NCBI GenBank assembly: GCA_021462855.1
Contig: JAJTXQ010000009.1
Span: forward strand, 1 to 64,000
Origin: Dehalococcoidia bacterium
Lineage (GTDB): Bacteria > Chloroflexota > Dehalococcoidia > DSTF01 > JACRBR01
Direction: 5' to 3'
Length of the DNA: 64,000 nt
Each line of letters starts with the position of its first letter. Positions within the stretch are counted from its first letter, which is position 1. Positions 51,280 to 59,922 of this stretch are shown piece after piece. Below the pieces are notes generated by a model. That model did not search any database, was not told where the DNA came from, and saw nothing but the letters and a program-made list of their open reading frames with translations. A program made the translations under genes and the position numbers.

Positions 51280-51310
51280 AGAGGCCCGCGGCATGTTGCC
51301 GCGGGCCTCT
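51280..51310 (+). terminator. Terminator after the flavoprotein gene
   Basis: A perfect 13-bp stem (agaggcccgcggc / gccgcgggcctct) with loop atgtt, followed by gccttcttctt, 23 bases after the stop. Confidence 0.85.
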
Positions 51311-51463
51311 GCCTTCTTCTTGTCAATCGCGGCGTTTCAGCGCCCCCGGCGCAGCTGAAGCTGCGCCGCCACATCCACGCTGCGCGCTCCTGTACTGCAA
51401 CTTCCCGCGGGGCAGCGCGCTCCATCAGGCGCGCGGGCCAGGGACAGCAGCGGCTTGATCGCT

Positions 51464-53707
51464 CTACACGTCGGACGGCAGCCGCACCGCGCCGGCGGCG
51501 ATCAGCGCGTCGAGGGCGCCCGCGCGGCCGATGTCCGCGAGCACGCTCGCGGCGTCGGCGCCCATGCGCGGTGTCGGGCGGCCGGGCATCGTCGCGCACG
51601 ACGAGAACCACTGCGCCGGGCCGTTGTGCCGCACCGGGCCATGCCCGTCGTGCTCGCGCGCCAGGCTCAATCCGTGCGCGACCGCGACCGGGTCGGCCAT
51701 GGCCTGCGACACGCGGTTCACACGGTGCGCGCCGAACCCCAGGTCGCGCAGCGCCTCGACCCACTCATCGACGCTCATCTCGCGGAAACGCGCTTCGAGC
51801 AGCCGCTCGACCTCCGCCGCATCGAGCGCCGGCGCCGCTTCGAGCCCGGGCACGCGCGCGATCCGTCGCGCCGCATCGGCGCCGCCGCCGAGGAAGAACC
51901 ACCCGTCGCTCGCGTTGTACATCCGCTGGAACGGCGACGCGCCGCGCGACTCCTGCCCGCCGTGCTCGGCGATCGCATCGCCGCCGGGCGACAGCATGCG
52001 CCACGACTGCAGCATTCCCGCCGTGCGCGCGAGCGCCGTCTTCACGTGCGCGCCTTCCCCGGTCGCTCGCCGCCGCCACAGCGCCGCGGCGATCCCGTAC
52101 GCGGCGAGCAGACCCGTACCGTAGTCGTTCACCGCGAACGGCAGCAGGGCGGGATGCTCGGCGCCGCCGAAGCGCACCTGCATGCCCGTCAGCGCCTGCA
52201 CCGTCTCCTCGTAGCCGCCGCGCGATGCCCAGGGGCCTTCATCGCCGTACGCCGTGATCGAGCCGTAGACGATCCCCGGCCGCCGCGCGCGCACCTGCTC
52301 ATAGCCAATGCCCAGCCGCTCGACCACGCCGTTGCGGAAGTTCTGCACGACGACATCGGCCGTGCCGGCGAGCTGCCAGAAGACGTCGCGTCCCGCGGGC
52401 GTGCGCAGGTCGAGCATGATGCTGCGCTTGCCGCGGTTGATGTCGAGGTGATAGCCGTTCCGCTCGCGATGCGGGTCATCGACCTTGATCACGTCGGCGC
52501 CCATCTCCGCGAGCGTGCGGGCGCACACCGGCCCCGCGAGCACGATGCACAGGTCGAGCACACGCACGCCGTCCAGCGGGGCCGGCCGCGGTGCCGCTCC
52601 CGCGGCGGGCCGGGCCGGTCGTGCGGGCGCCGGCGCCACGGCGCCCGCGAGCGAGCGCGGCCGGATCGGCGACGCATCGCCGGCGACGGCGACCGCGCGA
52701 CCGGGCTGCAGCATCGCGCCGCCCTCCGGATCATCGACGCGCGCGATGATGCCCGACGAGCGTGCGTGGTCGTGCGCGAGCCACTCGTTGGTCGTGCGGC
52801 ACGCAGCGGCCGGGAAGTTGATCGCGCCGAGCGTGTCCTCCCACTCGGCGGCCGAGCGCGTCGCGAACAGCGCACCCAGGCGGCGCGTGAGCTCGGCGTT
52901 CAGCTCCGGCTCCCGCAGCAGCCGCTCCTGGTCGATCATCCCGTCGTCGCGCCACCGCGGCAGGCCGAGCGCGTCGACAAAGCGCTCGCCGCGCGCCTGC
53001 GTCGTGCCGACGATGTGCAACCAGCGTCCGTCGGCGCAGCGATACTGCCCGTCCCACGCCGGCACCGCGTGCACGCCCGCGCCCGACTTCTCGATCCGCA
53101 GTCCGACGAACCCGATCGCCTGGTACATCGCGTCGAACAGCGGCGCGCGGATGTGCTGGCCGGCGCCATCGCGATCGCGCGCGTGCAGCGCCGCGGCGAT
53201 CGCCGTCACGGCGTTGAACGCCGCGAATGACGATGCGACCGGTTCGTGCGTGTACACCGGCGGGCCGCCGCGGGTGCCGTACGCCGAGCGGCGGTACGTC
53301 GCCGTGGCGGCCGCGACGACGCCCTCCCACGCCGGCATCGAAGCGCGCGGATCGTCGGCGGCGAAGCCGGGCAGCGAGCAGTAGAGCAGCCGCGGGTGCG
53401 CCGCGAGCATCGCTCCCGCGCCAAGCCCGAGGCGGTCCATCGCTCCCAGGCGGAAGTTCTCGATCAGCACGTCGGATGCGGCGATCCATGCGCGCGCCGC
53501 ATCAAAGCCGGCAGCGGTCTTCAGGTCGAGCGTGATCGAACGCTTGCCGCGGTTCCACGTCGCATTCGCGGGATGAGCGAATCGCGGCCCGCCGGGCGGG
53601 TCGATGCGGACGACGTCGGCGCCCTGGTCGGCGAGCATCATCGCCGCCAGCGGCCCGGCGATGTACTGCCCGAAGTCAATCACCCGAACGCCGTCAAGCA
53701 ACGCCAC
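51464..53707 (-). CDS. Fused double CaiB/BaiF family III CoA-transferase
   Basis: 747 residues from GTG 53707 (GGAGG upstream). Two complete CoA-transferase family III modules lie head to tail. The first is residues 1-370 (LDGVRVIDFGQYIAGPLAAMMLADQGADVVRID). The second is about 390-747 (LDGVRVLDLCIVLAGPVCARTLAEMGADVIKVD). A Pro/Ala-rich linker joins them. D192 in PLFDAMYQ aligns with the catalytic Asp of the family; the matching position in the second copy is R561 (TALARTAG). Family III enzymes are interlocked dimers, so this is a covalent pseudo-dimer with one active centre lost. It moves CoA between carboxylic acids; substrates unknown. Confidence 0.92.
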   Translation of the reverse strand: MALLDGVRVIDFGQYIAGPLAAMMLADQGADVVRIDPPGGPRFAHPANATWNRGKRSITLDLKTAAGFDAARAWIAASDVLIENFRLGAMDRLGLGAGAMLAAHPRLLYCSLPGFAADDPRASMPAWEGVVAAATATYRRSAYGTRGGPPVYTHEPVASSFAAFNAVTAIAAALHARDRDGAGQHIRAPLFDAMYQAIGFVGLRIEKSGAGVHAVPAWDGQYRCADGRWLHIVGTTQARGERFVDALGLPRWRDDGMIDQERLLREPELNAELTRRLGALFATRSAAEWEDTLGAINFPAAACRTTNEWLAHDHARSSGIIARVDDPEGGAMLQPGRAVAVAGDASPIRPRSLAGAVAPAPARPARPAAGAAPRPAPLDGVRVLDLCIVLAGPVCARTLAEMGADVIKVDDPHRERNGYHLDINRGKRSIMLDLRTPAGRDVFWQLAGTADVVVQNFRNGVVERLGIGYEQVRARRPGIVYGSITAYGDEGPWASRGGYEETVQALTGMQVRFGGAEHPALLPFAVNDYGTGLLAAYGIAAALWRRRATGEGAHVKTALARTAGMLQSWRMLSPGGDAIAEHGGQESRGASPFQRMYNASDGWFFLGGGADAARRIARVPGLEAAPALDAAEVERLLEARFREMSVDEWVEALRDLGFGAHRVNRVSQAMADPVAVAHGLSLAREHDGHGPVRHNGPAQWFSSCATMPGRPTPRMGADAASVLADIGRAGALDALIAAGAVRLPSDV

Positions 53708-53745
53708 GGCACACCTCCGCGCGCCCATTGTACGCGCGGGTCGGG

Positions 53746-55062
53746 CTAGGCGCCGGAGTCGCGCGCTGGCGCCACGGGTACGGCGCGGACCGCCGGATCG
53801 GCCGCGGGCTTCGCGCCGGGCGCCGTCAGCCCGAAGATGCGCGCGATCGGCCACGCGAGCGCGAGTGACACCGGCACGTACAGCGCGAGGAACGCCCACC
53901 ATCCCGGCCCCGCCGCCGCTTCGCCGCGCAACAGGCCCGTGATGAGACGCAGCGGCTCGCTGGCGATCAGCACGGCGTACGAGATCGGCCCCGTCCACGC
54001 GAGTAGCCGCAACGGCGCCGTCGCCTCGAGCCGCCCCGGCGCCTTCACGATGAGCGGGAGCACCATCAGCGTCAGTCCGAGCACAATCATCGAATCGGCG
54101 AGTGCGTTGAAGTAGCCGTAGCGGTCATCGATGAGCGAGCCGCCCGTATGCAGCAGCAGGCCGATGAACAGGACGCCGGCGATGTCGAACGGGGCGCCGG
54201 CGTACTCTTCAAGCAGCGCGCGGCGGTGCGCGAACAGCCAGCCGAGCGACATCCCCAGCGTGAACTCGAACACGCGGAACACCGACGTCGACTGCGCCAT
54301 ATGCTCCGCGGGCTGCCAGATGAGCGCGCCCACGTTGTACAGGAGCACCGACTTCGCTACGACGGTCACCGTGAGCCCGGCAAGGGAGAACCACCACGGC
54401 CCGACGCGATCGAGCAGCGGCCTGAGCACAGGGAACAGCAGGTAGTACTGCAAGATCAGCACAACGAACCACAGTCCCACCGGCGAGGCGAACCGCCATT
54501 CGGCGCTGAACGCGCGGGGGACGATCGCCACGGCGGCGAACGCCTCGCCCCAACCTGGCGCGACCGGCGTCACACCCGTGAACGTGACGTGGTGGTACTG
54601 GTACACGAACCCGCCGCCGTGGCGCTGCGCGTTGTACAACGCGACGGCGCACACGACGAACATGAAGAGCGCAACGCCGAACCAGTACGGCAACAGGATC
54701 TTCTGCAATCGCGCGCGATAGAACGCGGACGCGCTCGCGATGCTCAGCGCGCGCGGACGTCGCACCGCCGACAGGTACAGCGCCATGCCGCTGAGCATCA
54801 TGAACAGCGGCACGCCCTGGTAGCCATCGCGCAGGACGATGTCGCTCAGCGATGTCGGCAGGCGCGACCACTCGCTATCCCGAACGCGATACCACAGCTG
54901 TTCGTAGTACCACGCCGTCGGCAGCGGCAGGAACTTGATGTCCACCCAGAGGTGGAACAGCACGACCCACAGGATGGCCAGTCCGCGCAGCACATCGATC
55001 GCGATGATGCGGCCGGCATCTCCCGCGGCCGCGACTTCGCCAGCGCCGGCCGCATCAGTCAT
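53746..55062 (-). CDS. Acyltransferase 3 family membrane protein
   Basis: 438 residues with about ten membrane helices. The family signature is AIDVLRGLAILWVVLFHLWVD with the catalytic-type His, and DGYQGVPLFMMLSGMAL. It would O-acylate a surface polysaccharide, lipid or peptidoglycan sugar using cytoplasmic acyl-CoA. ATG 55062 follows AGAGGAG; an in-frame ATG at 55080 is an alternative. It lies 38 bases upstream of the CoA-transferase gene on the same strand and may be co-transcribed with it. Confidence 0.9.
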   Translation of the reverse strand: MTDAAGAGEVAAAGDAGRIIAIDVLRGLAILWVVLFHLWVDIKFLPLPTAWYYEQLWYRVRDSEWSRLPTSLSDIVLRDGYQGVPLFMMLSGMALYLSAVRRPRALSIASASAFYRARLQKILLPYWFGVALFMFVVCAVALYNAQRHGGGFVYQYHHVTFTGVTPVAPGWGEAFAAVAIVPRAFSAEWRFASPVGLWFVVLILQYYLLFPVLRPLLDRVGPWWFSLAGLTVTVVAKSVLLYNVGALIWQPAEHMAQSTSVFRVFEFTLGMSLGWLFAHRRALLEEYAGAPFDIAGVLFIGLLLHTGGSLIDDRYGYFNALADSMIVLGLTLMVLPLIVKAPGRLEATAPLRLLAWTGPISYAVLIASEPLRLITGLLRGEAAAGPGWWAFLALYVPVSLALAWPIARIFGLTAPGAKPAADPAVRAVPVAPARDSGA

Positions 55063-55191
55063 GGCGCCACTCCTCTGCATGGGGCAGACGATACGGCTGG
55101 CAGCGCCGATCATCAACCGGCGCGCGTTTGCGGCGAGCGAGCCGTCAAGATCCGGCGCGGCGCGGATCGCGGGCGGGCCGCGGCTGCGGTG

Positions 55192-55581
55192 TCACTCCGC
55201 CGGCAGGCCCAGCGCGGCGCGGACGGCGGGCACGAGCGCGGTGTACAGGTCGGCCTTGGCGATGATCGGCACGCCGAGTTCGCGCGCGCGCTCGTAGACA
55301 TCGGCGTACTGCGATTCGGCGGTCTGCATGATCACCGGAAACGACGGCCCGCGGTGAGCGCGCGCCGCCTCGACGACGCGCCAGCCGCTGCCGCGCGGCA
55401 TGCGGAAGTCCGTGACGGCCAGGTGCCACTCCAGCGACAGGTCCTCGAGCAGCGCCGCCGCCGCGAGCCCGTCCTCGACGCCGACGCAGGTGAGCCCGAG
55501 CGGCGTCAGCAGCCGCGCGATCGCCTCGCGGTAGGCGTACACGTCCTCGGCGATCAGCACGCGCATCCGATGAGTGTCCAT
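55192..55581 (-). CDS. Single-domain response regulator (receiver only)
   Basis: 129 residues forming one CheY-like receiver domain: acidic pocket E12-D13 (LIAEDVYAY), phospho-acceptor D58 (AVTDFRMPRGSG), and the conserved Lys in PIIAKADLY. There is no output domain and no histidine kinase nearby, so it probably acts by protein-protein contact, as CheY or Spo0F does. The start appears leaderless (TACGCT six bases upstream). Confidence 0.9.
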   Translation of the reverse strand: MDTHRMRVLIAEDVYAYREAIARLLTPLGLTCVGVEDGLAAAALLEDLSLEWHLAVTDFRMPRGSGWRVVEAARAHRGPSFPVIMQTAESQYADVYERARELGVPIIAKADLYTALVPAVRAALGLPAE

Positions 55582-55587
55582 GCGCGC

Positions 55588-55593
55588 AGCGTA
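55588..55593 (-). promoter_or_regulatory. Putative leaderless -10 element
   Basis: On the minus strand TACGCT ends six bases before the ATG at 55581; no Shine-Dalgarno sequence is present. Confidence 0.45.
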
Positions 55594-55792
55594 CACGCAC
55601 AACCGCATCGTCGTGCGCGCTGTGACGGCGCGGAATTGCCCGGGCCGTCCCGGGGCGCGCCGTCGCCGCACTCGTGCGGGAATTGACTTGTCCCTCCTGG
55701 CCGCGTCAAGCAGCGGCCAGCTCGGCCATAGACAAGCGCGCCTTCGATGCCGGATCATCACGAACGACTAGCGTAGCGCTGGGGGTGATCGC

Positions 55793-56881
55793 ATGCGCAA
55801 ATGGCTGATCCGGGCTGGCTGGATGGCGCTCGGCGTCGCGGGCCTGTACGGCGCGGCGGCGCTGGCAGGCGTCGCCAGTGGCGGCCCGCTCGACCCGCCA
55901 CCGGGCCCCGTCGGCTCGACGCTGCGCTCCCTGTCCGACATCCCGCCATCGTGGCACCTGAAGCTCGATGCGACGAACGGCGGCGACGAGAACTGCAATT
56001 CCCAGCGGTTCACCTGCGTGCTGGACGGCGGCGCCGTGCTCGACAACGAGACCGGCCTGGTGTGGGATCGCAGCCCGTTCACAATCGTGCGCAACTGGGA
56101 ATCCTCGATCAACGACTGCGGGAGCGCGCTGATCGGCGACCGCGGCGGCTGGCGTCTGCCGACCGACACCGAGGTGCGCAGCCTGCTGGACCCGAACGCC
56201 AGCGGCGCGCCGCTCCTGCCCGACGGCCACCCATTCAACGTGTTCAGCTCGTACGGATCCGTGTGGACGATGTCCGTTGTGGCGGGCGAAGCAGACCGCG
56301 CGTATGCCGTCAACATGGACACGCTCGGTCGGCTCCCATCGCCGAAGATCGCTGAACACAAGCGATGGTGCGTGCGCGGCGCGCAGTCCGATGCGCCGGA
56401 GGACTCGGAAGTCGCAGAACAGCCGCCGGCCTGGTACGAGACACTCGACGCGACCGGCGGCTGCTTCTCGGAGCGGTTCCGTTGCGTCATGGAGAACGGC
56501 GAAGGTGTGCTCGACCGCGAGACCGGCCTCGTGTGGCAACGCGACCTGCCGTACCCCGGGACATCGATGCTGTGGAACATCGCATGGGCGGAGTGCCAGG
56601 GCCTTGATACCGGGGGTCGCGGCGGCTGGCGCCTGCCGACGCGGGAGGAACTCGGCTCGCTGCAGAAACGCAACGACGGCTTCGGTAACACGCTGCCCCC
56701 GGGCCACCCGTTCAACATCCCGTACGGCACGCAGGTGTGGACGGCCACGACCGTGCCGCAGTTCCCGACGATGGCGTACTGGACGAACGTCGGCGGCGGG
56801 GGCGGATCCGCGGCGGACAAGGCGAGTGCCCTTTCCGGCGTCCTGTGTGTGCGCGGGGGCCGTGGCCACGACGGATCGTGA
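55793..56881 (+). CDS. Secreted protein with two DUF1566 (Lcl-like) domains
   Basis: 362 residues. A signal helix (WMALGVAGLYGAAALAGVASG) is followed by GGPLDPPPGPVGS, the same mature start as the pair at 48-49 kb. Domain 1 (about 50-195): CNSQRFTCVLD, AVLDNETGLVWDRS, GGWRLPTDTEVRSLLDP, LPDGHPF, WCVRGAQ. Domain 2 (about 205-355): CFSERFRCVME, GVLDRETGLVWQRDLPY, GGWRLPTREELGSLQ, LPPGHPF, LCVRGGR. A surface or secreted adhesion-type protein; ligand unknown. Confidence 0.87.
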   Translation: MRKWLIRAGWMALGVAGLYGAAALAGVASGGPLDPPPGPVGSTLRSLSDIPPSWHLKLDATNGGDENCNSQRFTCVLDGGAVLDNETGLVWDRSPFTIVRNWESSINDCGSALIGDRGGWRLPTDTEVRSLLDPNASGAPLLPDGHPFNVFSSYGSVWTMSVVAGEADRAYAVNMDTLGRLPSPKIAEHKRWCVRGAQSDAPEDSEVAEQPPAWYETLDATGGCFSERFRCVMENGEGVLDRETGLVWQRDLPYPGTSMLWNIAWAECQGLDTGGRGGWRLPTREELGSLQKRNDGFGNTLPPGHPFNIPYGTQVWTATTVPQFPTMAYWTNVGGGGGSAADKASALSGVLCVRGGRGHDGS

Positions 56882-56905
56882 CGGGAGACGAACTGGCTGT
56901 CGTGC

Positions 56906-58384
56906 CTACTGCTGCGAGTCGGCCGCGATGCTGCACGATCCGTAGTCTTCCACGTAGCGGACGTGCGCCGTGCCGGTGGCGACGAACTCGACCGAGAGGC
57001 GGCCGACGCCCGTCACCTCGCCATTCGTGACCGGGAGGTCGAGCTCCAGCACCGGCAGGGTCATCGCGAACACGCCGAAATCGCGGTAGCCCGGCACGAT
57101 CTGTTCGAGCTTGAAGAAGTCCGTGGCCCTCAGCTGGTTGTCGCCGGTCAATTCCGTGGCTTTGTACTCCAATTCGATCGCGCTTCCCGGGGAAGGCTGG
57201 TCTCCGCAGTCGTTCGACGTGACGGTAACGGTGAACTTCCACGGGCCTGCGTTGACCGCGTCCGGCCCGGGATCGACCGTCGCCGTCGGCGCGACCGTCG
57301 GCGATGCCTCCGGCTGTCTCGTCCGCTTCGTGGCGCCTTCCTCATCATCATCATCATCCGGTCTCGCGGCCGGCGGTAGTTCCCCCGCACGCAGCATCTC
57401 GACATGCGAAACCAGATCGCGCACCAGGTCGGCCGCATCGTCATCGAGTTCCTCGCTGTCGATGTCGTGGCGGGCGAAGATCAGCACCTCGTCGGAGGCG
57501 GCGATACAGCTCCACGCATAGATGACGACATCGGTCTCCGTGCGCGATGTGCGGACACAGTCAGCCTCCGGATCGTCGATCTCGGTCGGCCGGGCATTGC
57601 CGATCCATCGGTCGCGGTACGTCTCTGCTTCGTCGTTGTCGACGAAGGCGTAGAACGTCGCCCGCCAGCCGTCGTCGTTCGTCCAGCCGAAATTCAGCGA
57701 ATCATCGAACTGCGCCAGCAGGTCATCGCTTTCGACGTCGAACCCATCGGTGAAGGCCGTGCCATCCGGCGCCGGCGGCGGCGCGATGCTCATGAGCAGC
57801 GCGGCGAGGGGGCGGCGAGGCAACGGCGCGACGTCGTCCGGCGCGTCATCGATCAGGCGCTTGATGTGCGCCTCGATCGCTTCGTACAGCTCGGACGCCT
57901 GTGCCTCGATCTTCTCCGGATCCGCGTCTTCGTCTGGACCGGGGAAGAACGAATCGACCTCGATCAAGAGCGGGCCACGGTGTCCCATGCAGAAGGACGT
58001 GAAGACGAGGTCGTCCCACAAGCAGCCGGACGCATCGCTGCCATCGTCGCTGAGATTGATGTCCAGCCCGTCCGCGGCGTCCCGGAGCTCCGCGCGCGCC
58101 TCCTCCCCGCTGCGGAAGAGATCGAGGTAGACCTCGTGCGTGGCATCGTCGCTCTCGAAGTACACGGTGGCGCCGGCGATCGCTCTCCCTGCATATGTGG
58201 CCCCGACTTCCAGGTCATCGGTCTGCTCGAAGCCCTTCGGAAGCTCGATTGCTGCGTCGTCGTCGAACAGGGCCACAGCGAGCGCGACGGGGTCCGGCTC
58301 ACCTGCCTCATCGCCGCACGCGGAGAGCAGCGCCAGCGGCAGCATCGCGATCAGCAAGAACCGCGGCCACGAAGTCCGTGCCAT
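56906..58384 (-). CDS. Large acidic lipoprotein of unknown function
   Basis: 492 residues from ATG 58384 (AAGGGGG upstream). The lipobox LLSAC puts the lipidated Cys at 23. The mature protein is very acidic (runs such as PDDDDDEE) and has two related alpha/beta segments of about 150 residues (ALFDDDAAIELPKGFEQTDD... and FDDSLNFGWTNDDGWRATFYAFVDNDEAETYRDRW). A Thr/Pro/Ala spacer and a C-terminal beta sandwich follow. Anchored outside the membrane. Not recognised beyond this. Confidence 0.82.
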   Translation of the reverse strand: MARTSWPRFLLIAMLPLALLSACGDEAGEPDPVALAVALFDDDAAIELPKGFEQTDDLEVGATYAGRAIAGATVYFESDDATHEVYLDLFRSGEEARAELRDAADGLDINLSDDGSDASGCLWDDLVFTSFCMGHRGPLLIEVDSFFPGPDEDADPEKIEAQASELYEAIEAHIKRLIDDAPDDVAPLPRRPLAALLMSIAPPPAPDGTAFTDGFDVESDDLLAQFDDSLNFGWTNDDGWRATFYAFVDNDEAETYRDRWIGNARPTEIDDPEADCVRTSRTETDVVIYAWSCIAASDEVLIFARHDIDSEELDDDAADLVRDLVSHVEMLRAGELPPAARPDDDDDEEGATKRTRQPEASPTVAPTATVDPGPDAVNAGPWKFTVTVTSNDCGDQPSPGSAIELEYKATELTGDNQLRATDFFKLEQIVPGYRDFGVFAMTLPVLELDLPVTNGEVTGVGRLSVEFVATGTAHVRYVEDYGSCSIAADSQQ

Positions 58385-58499
58385 ACCAGTCCCCCTTTTC
58401 GAACGGCGCCAGTGTACACCCGTCGAAGCCGCGCGGACGACAACGCCGGCAAGCGCAGTGCCGGCGGGGGACAGTCCACCAGTGATGCTCCAGTGAGCG

Positions 58500-59756
58500 T
58501 TACACGTTCCCTGCTGGCGCCGTTGCATCTTCCAGCAGCCGCACGCGATCCCATGCGCGCGCCGCGGCCGCCGCGGCAAGAATCGCGAGCAGCGGCACAA
58601 CCGGGAAGTGGTATCGGCTCTCCGGCCAGAAGACGATCTCTGCGGCGGTCCACCCGAGCACTCCCCACGCTATCGCGACGTGCCAGCGGTCGTGGCGCCG
58701 GAAGACGAACGCCGCGCCGGACACTGCCACGGCCAGCACAACGAAGAAATACAGGTTCGCCAGCGTTGCCCAACGGTCCGCCGCTTCGGGCCCGATGGGC
58801 GGCCTCTCGTGCAGGATCCAGGCCACTCCATCGCGGTCGTTGCCGTACAGATCGCCGAGCTTGTCCAGCTCAAGCGGCGCCAACTCCCACGGGTGCCGCA
58901 GCATGTGGCCGGCCGTCTCGCGCAGCGGGGGCGCCTGGCCGAGAATCCCCCCCTCGCGGTTACGATAGTTCGGGTCGAGCGCGCTCGAGAGGGCGCCACC
59001 GGATCCGGAGCGAATCGGAATGAAGTCGTCGAAGCGGACCGCGTTGCGAACGGTCCATGGCGCGACCGCGAGCACGACCCCTGCTGTGAACGCGGCGCCA
59101 TATCGCAGTGGCCGGCGCCAGCGTGGCTGCGCCAACAGCCAGAGCGGCGGCAGCGTCGCAGCGAAGATGAGCGCCTCGGCGCGGGTGAGCACCGCGGCGC
59201 CGGCAAGCACGCCGAGCGCGATCAGCTTGAGCGACGACGCCTCCGCATCGGCGAGTGTCCACCACGCCACCAGCGCGACGAACGAGAGAAAGAGGAACCC
59301 GAAGAACACCTCGGTCATCACAAGCGTCGCGAAGTAGATCTGCCCGGGACACAGCGCCAGCACGGCGGACGCCAGCAATCCCTCGCGGCGACCGAATGCC
59401 CGCGCGCCAAGCGCGTAGGTCAACGCGCACGCGGCCGCCGCGAGCGCCACGTTCAGGGCCTTCGCCGTGATCAGCGTGGCGCCAAAGATGGCGAATGCGG
59501 TCGCGAGAACTGCCGAATACCCCGGCGGCCAGTGCGCGGAGAACCGCCCGAATTGATCGCGGTACGCCCCATCCTCGGCGAGCCATTGGGCTGAAGCGAA
59601 GTAGAACACGGTGTCATCGATGCGCCCGTCGAACGGATCGACGTTGACGTACGCGATCCAGGCCACGCGCAGGGCGATGCCTGCCGCGATGATGCCGAAC
59701 AGCAGTCGCGGCAACGCGCGGATCCGTCGTCCCAGTCGATTGAGCAGGGCCACCAT
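58500..59756 (-). CDS. GT-C/ArnT-like (GT39) membrane glycosyltransferase
   Basis: 418 residues with about ten membrane helices. The first extracytoplasmic loop carries DGRIDDTVFYFASAQWLAEDG, with the acidic pair expected of GT-C enzymes, followed by SAHWPPGYSAVLATAFAIFG. Such enzymes use polyprenyl-phosphate sugars as donors and transfer them to lipids or proteins on the outer face. It is divergent from the GT2 gene, whose DPM1-like product could make that donor. Confidence 0.87.
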   Translation of the reverse strand: MVALLNRLGRRIRALPRLLFGIIAAGIALRVAWIAYVNVDPFDGRIDDTVFYFASAQWLAEDGAYRDQFGRFSAHWPPGYSAVLATAFAIFGATLITAKALNVALAAAACALTYALGARAFGRREGLLASAVLALCPGQIYFATLVMTEVFFGFLFLSFVALVAWWTLADAEASSLKLIALGVLAGAAVLTRAEALIFAATLPPLWLLAQPRWRRPLRYGAAFTAGVVLAVAPWTVRNAVRFDDFIPIRSGSGGALSSALDPNYRNREGGILGQAPPLRETAGHMLRHPWELAPLELDKLGDLYGNDRDGVAWILHERPPIGPEAADRWATLANLYFFVVLAVAVSGAAFVFRRHDRWHVAIAWGVLGWTAAEIVFWPESRYHFPVVPLLAILAAAAAARAWDRVRLLEDATAPAGNV

Positions 59757-59922
59757 GATCGACGTGAGACTAGCACGGAGATCGCATGTGCGTTGACGAA
59801 GGCGCCGCGACCGCTCCTTGACAAGTTATGGGAGATGTGTTGCGATCCTTCGCGCCCTGCCGTTGTCTGTCCGGGGCATTCCGCCCATGTGCTTGTCGCT
59901 CTCGGCTTGAAGGAGGCTTCCT

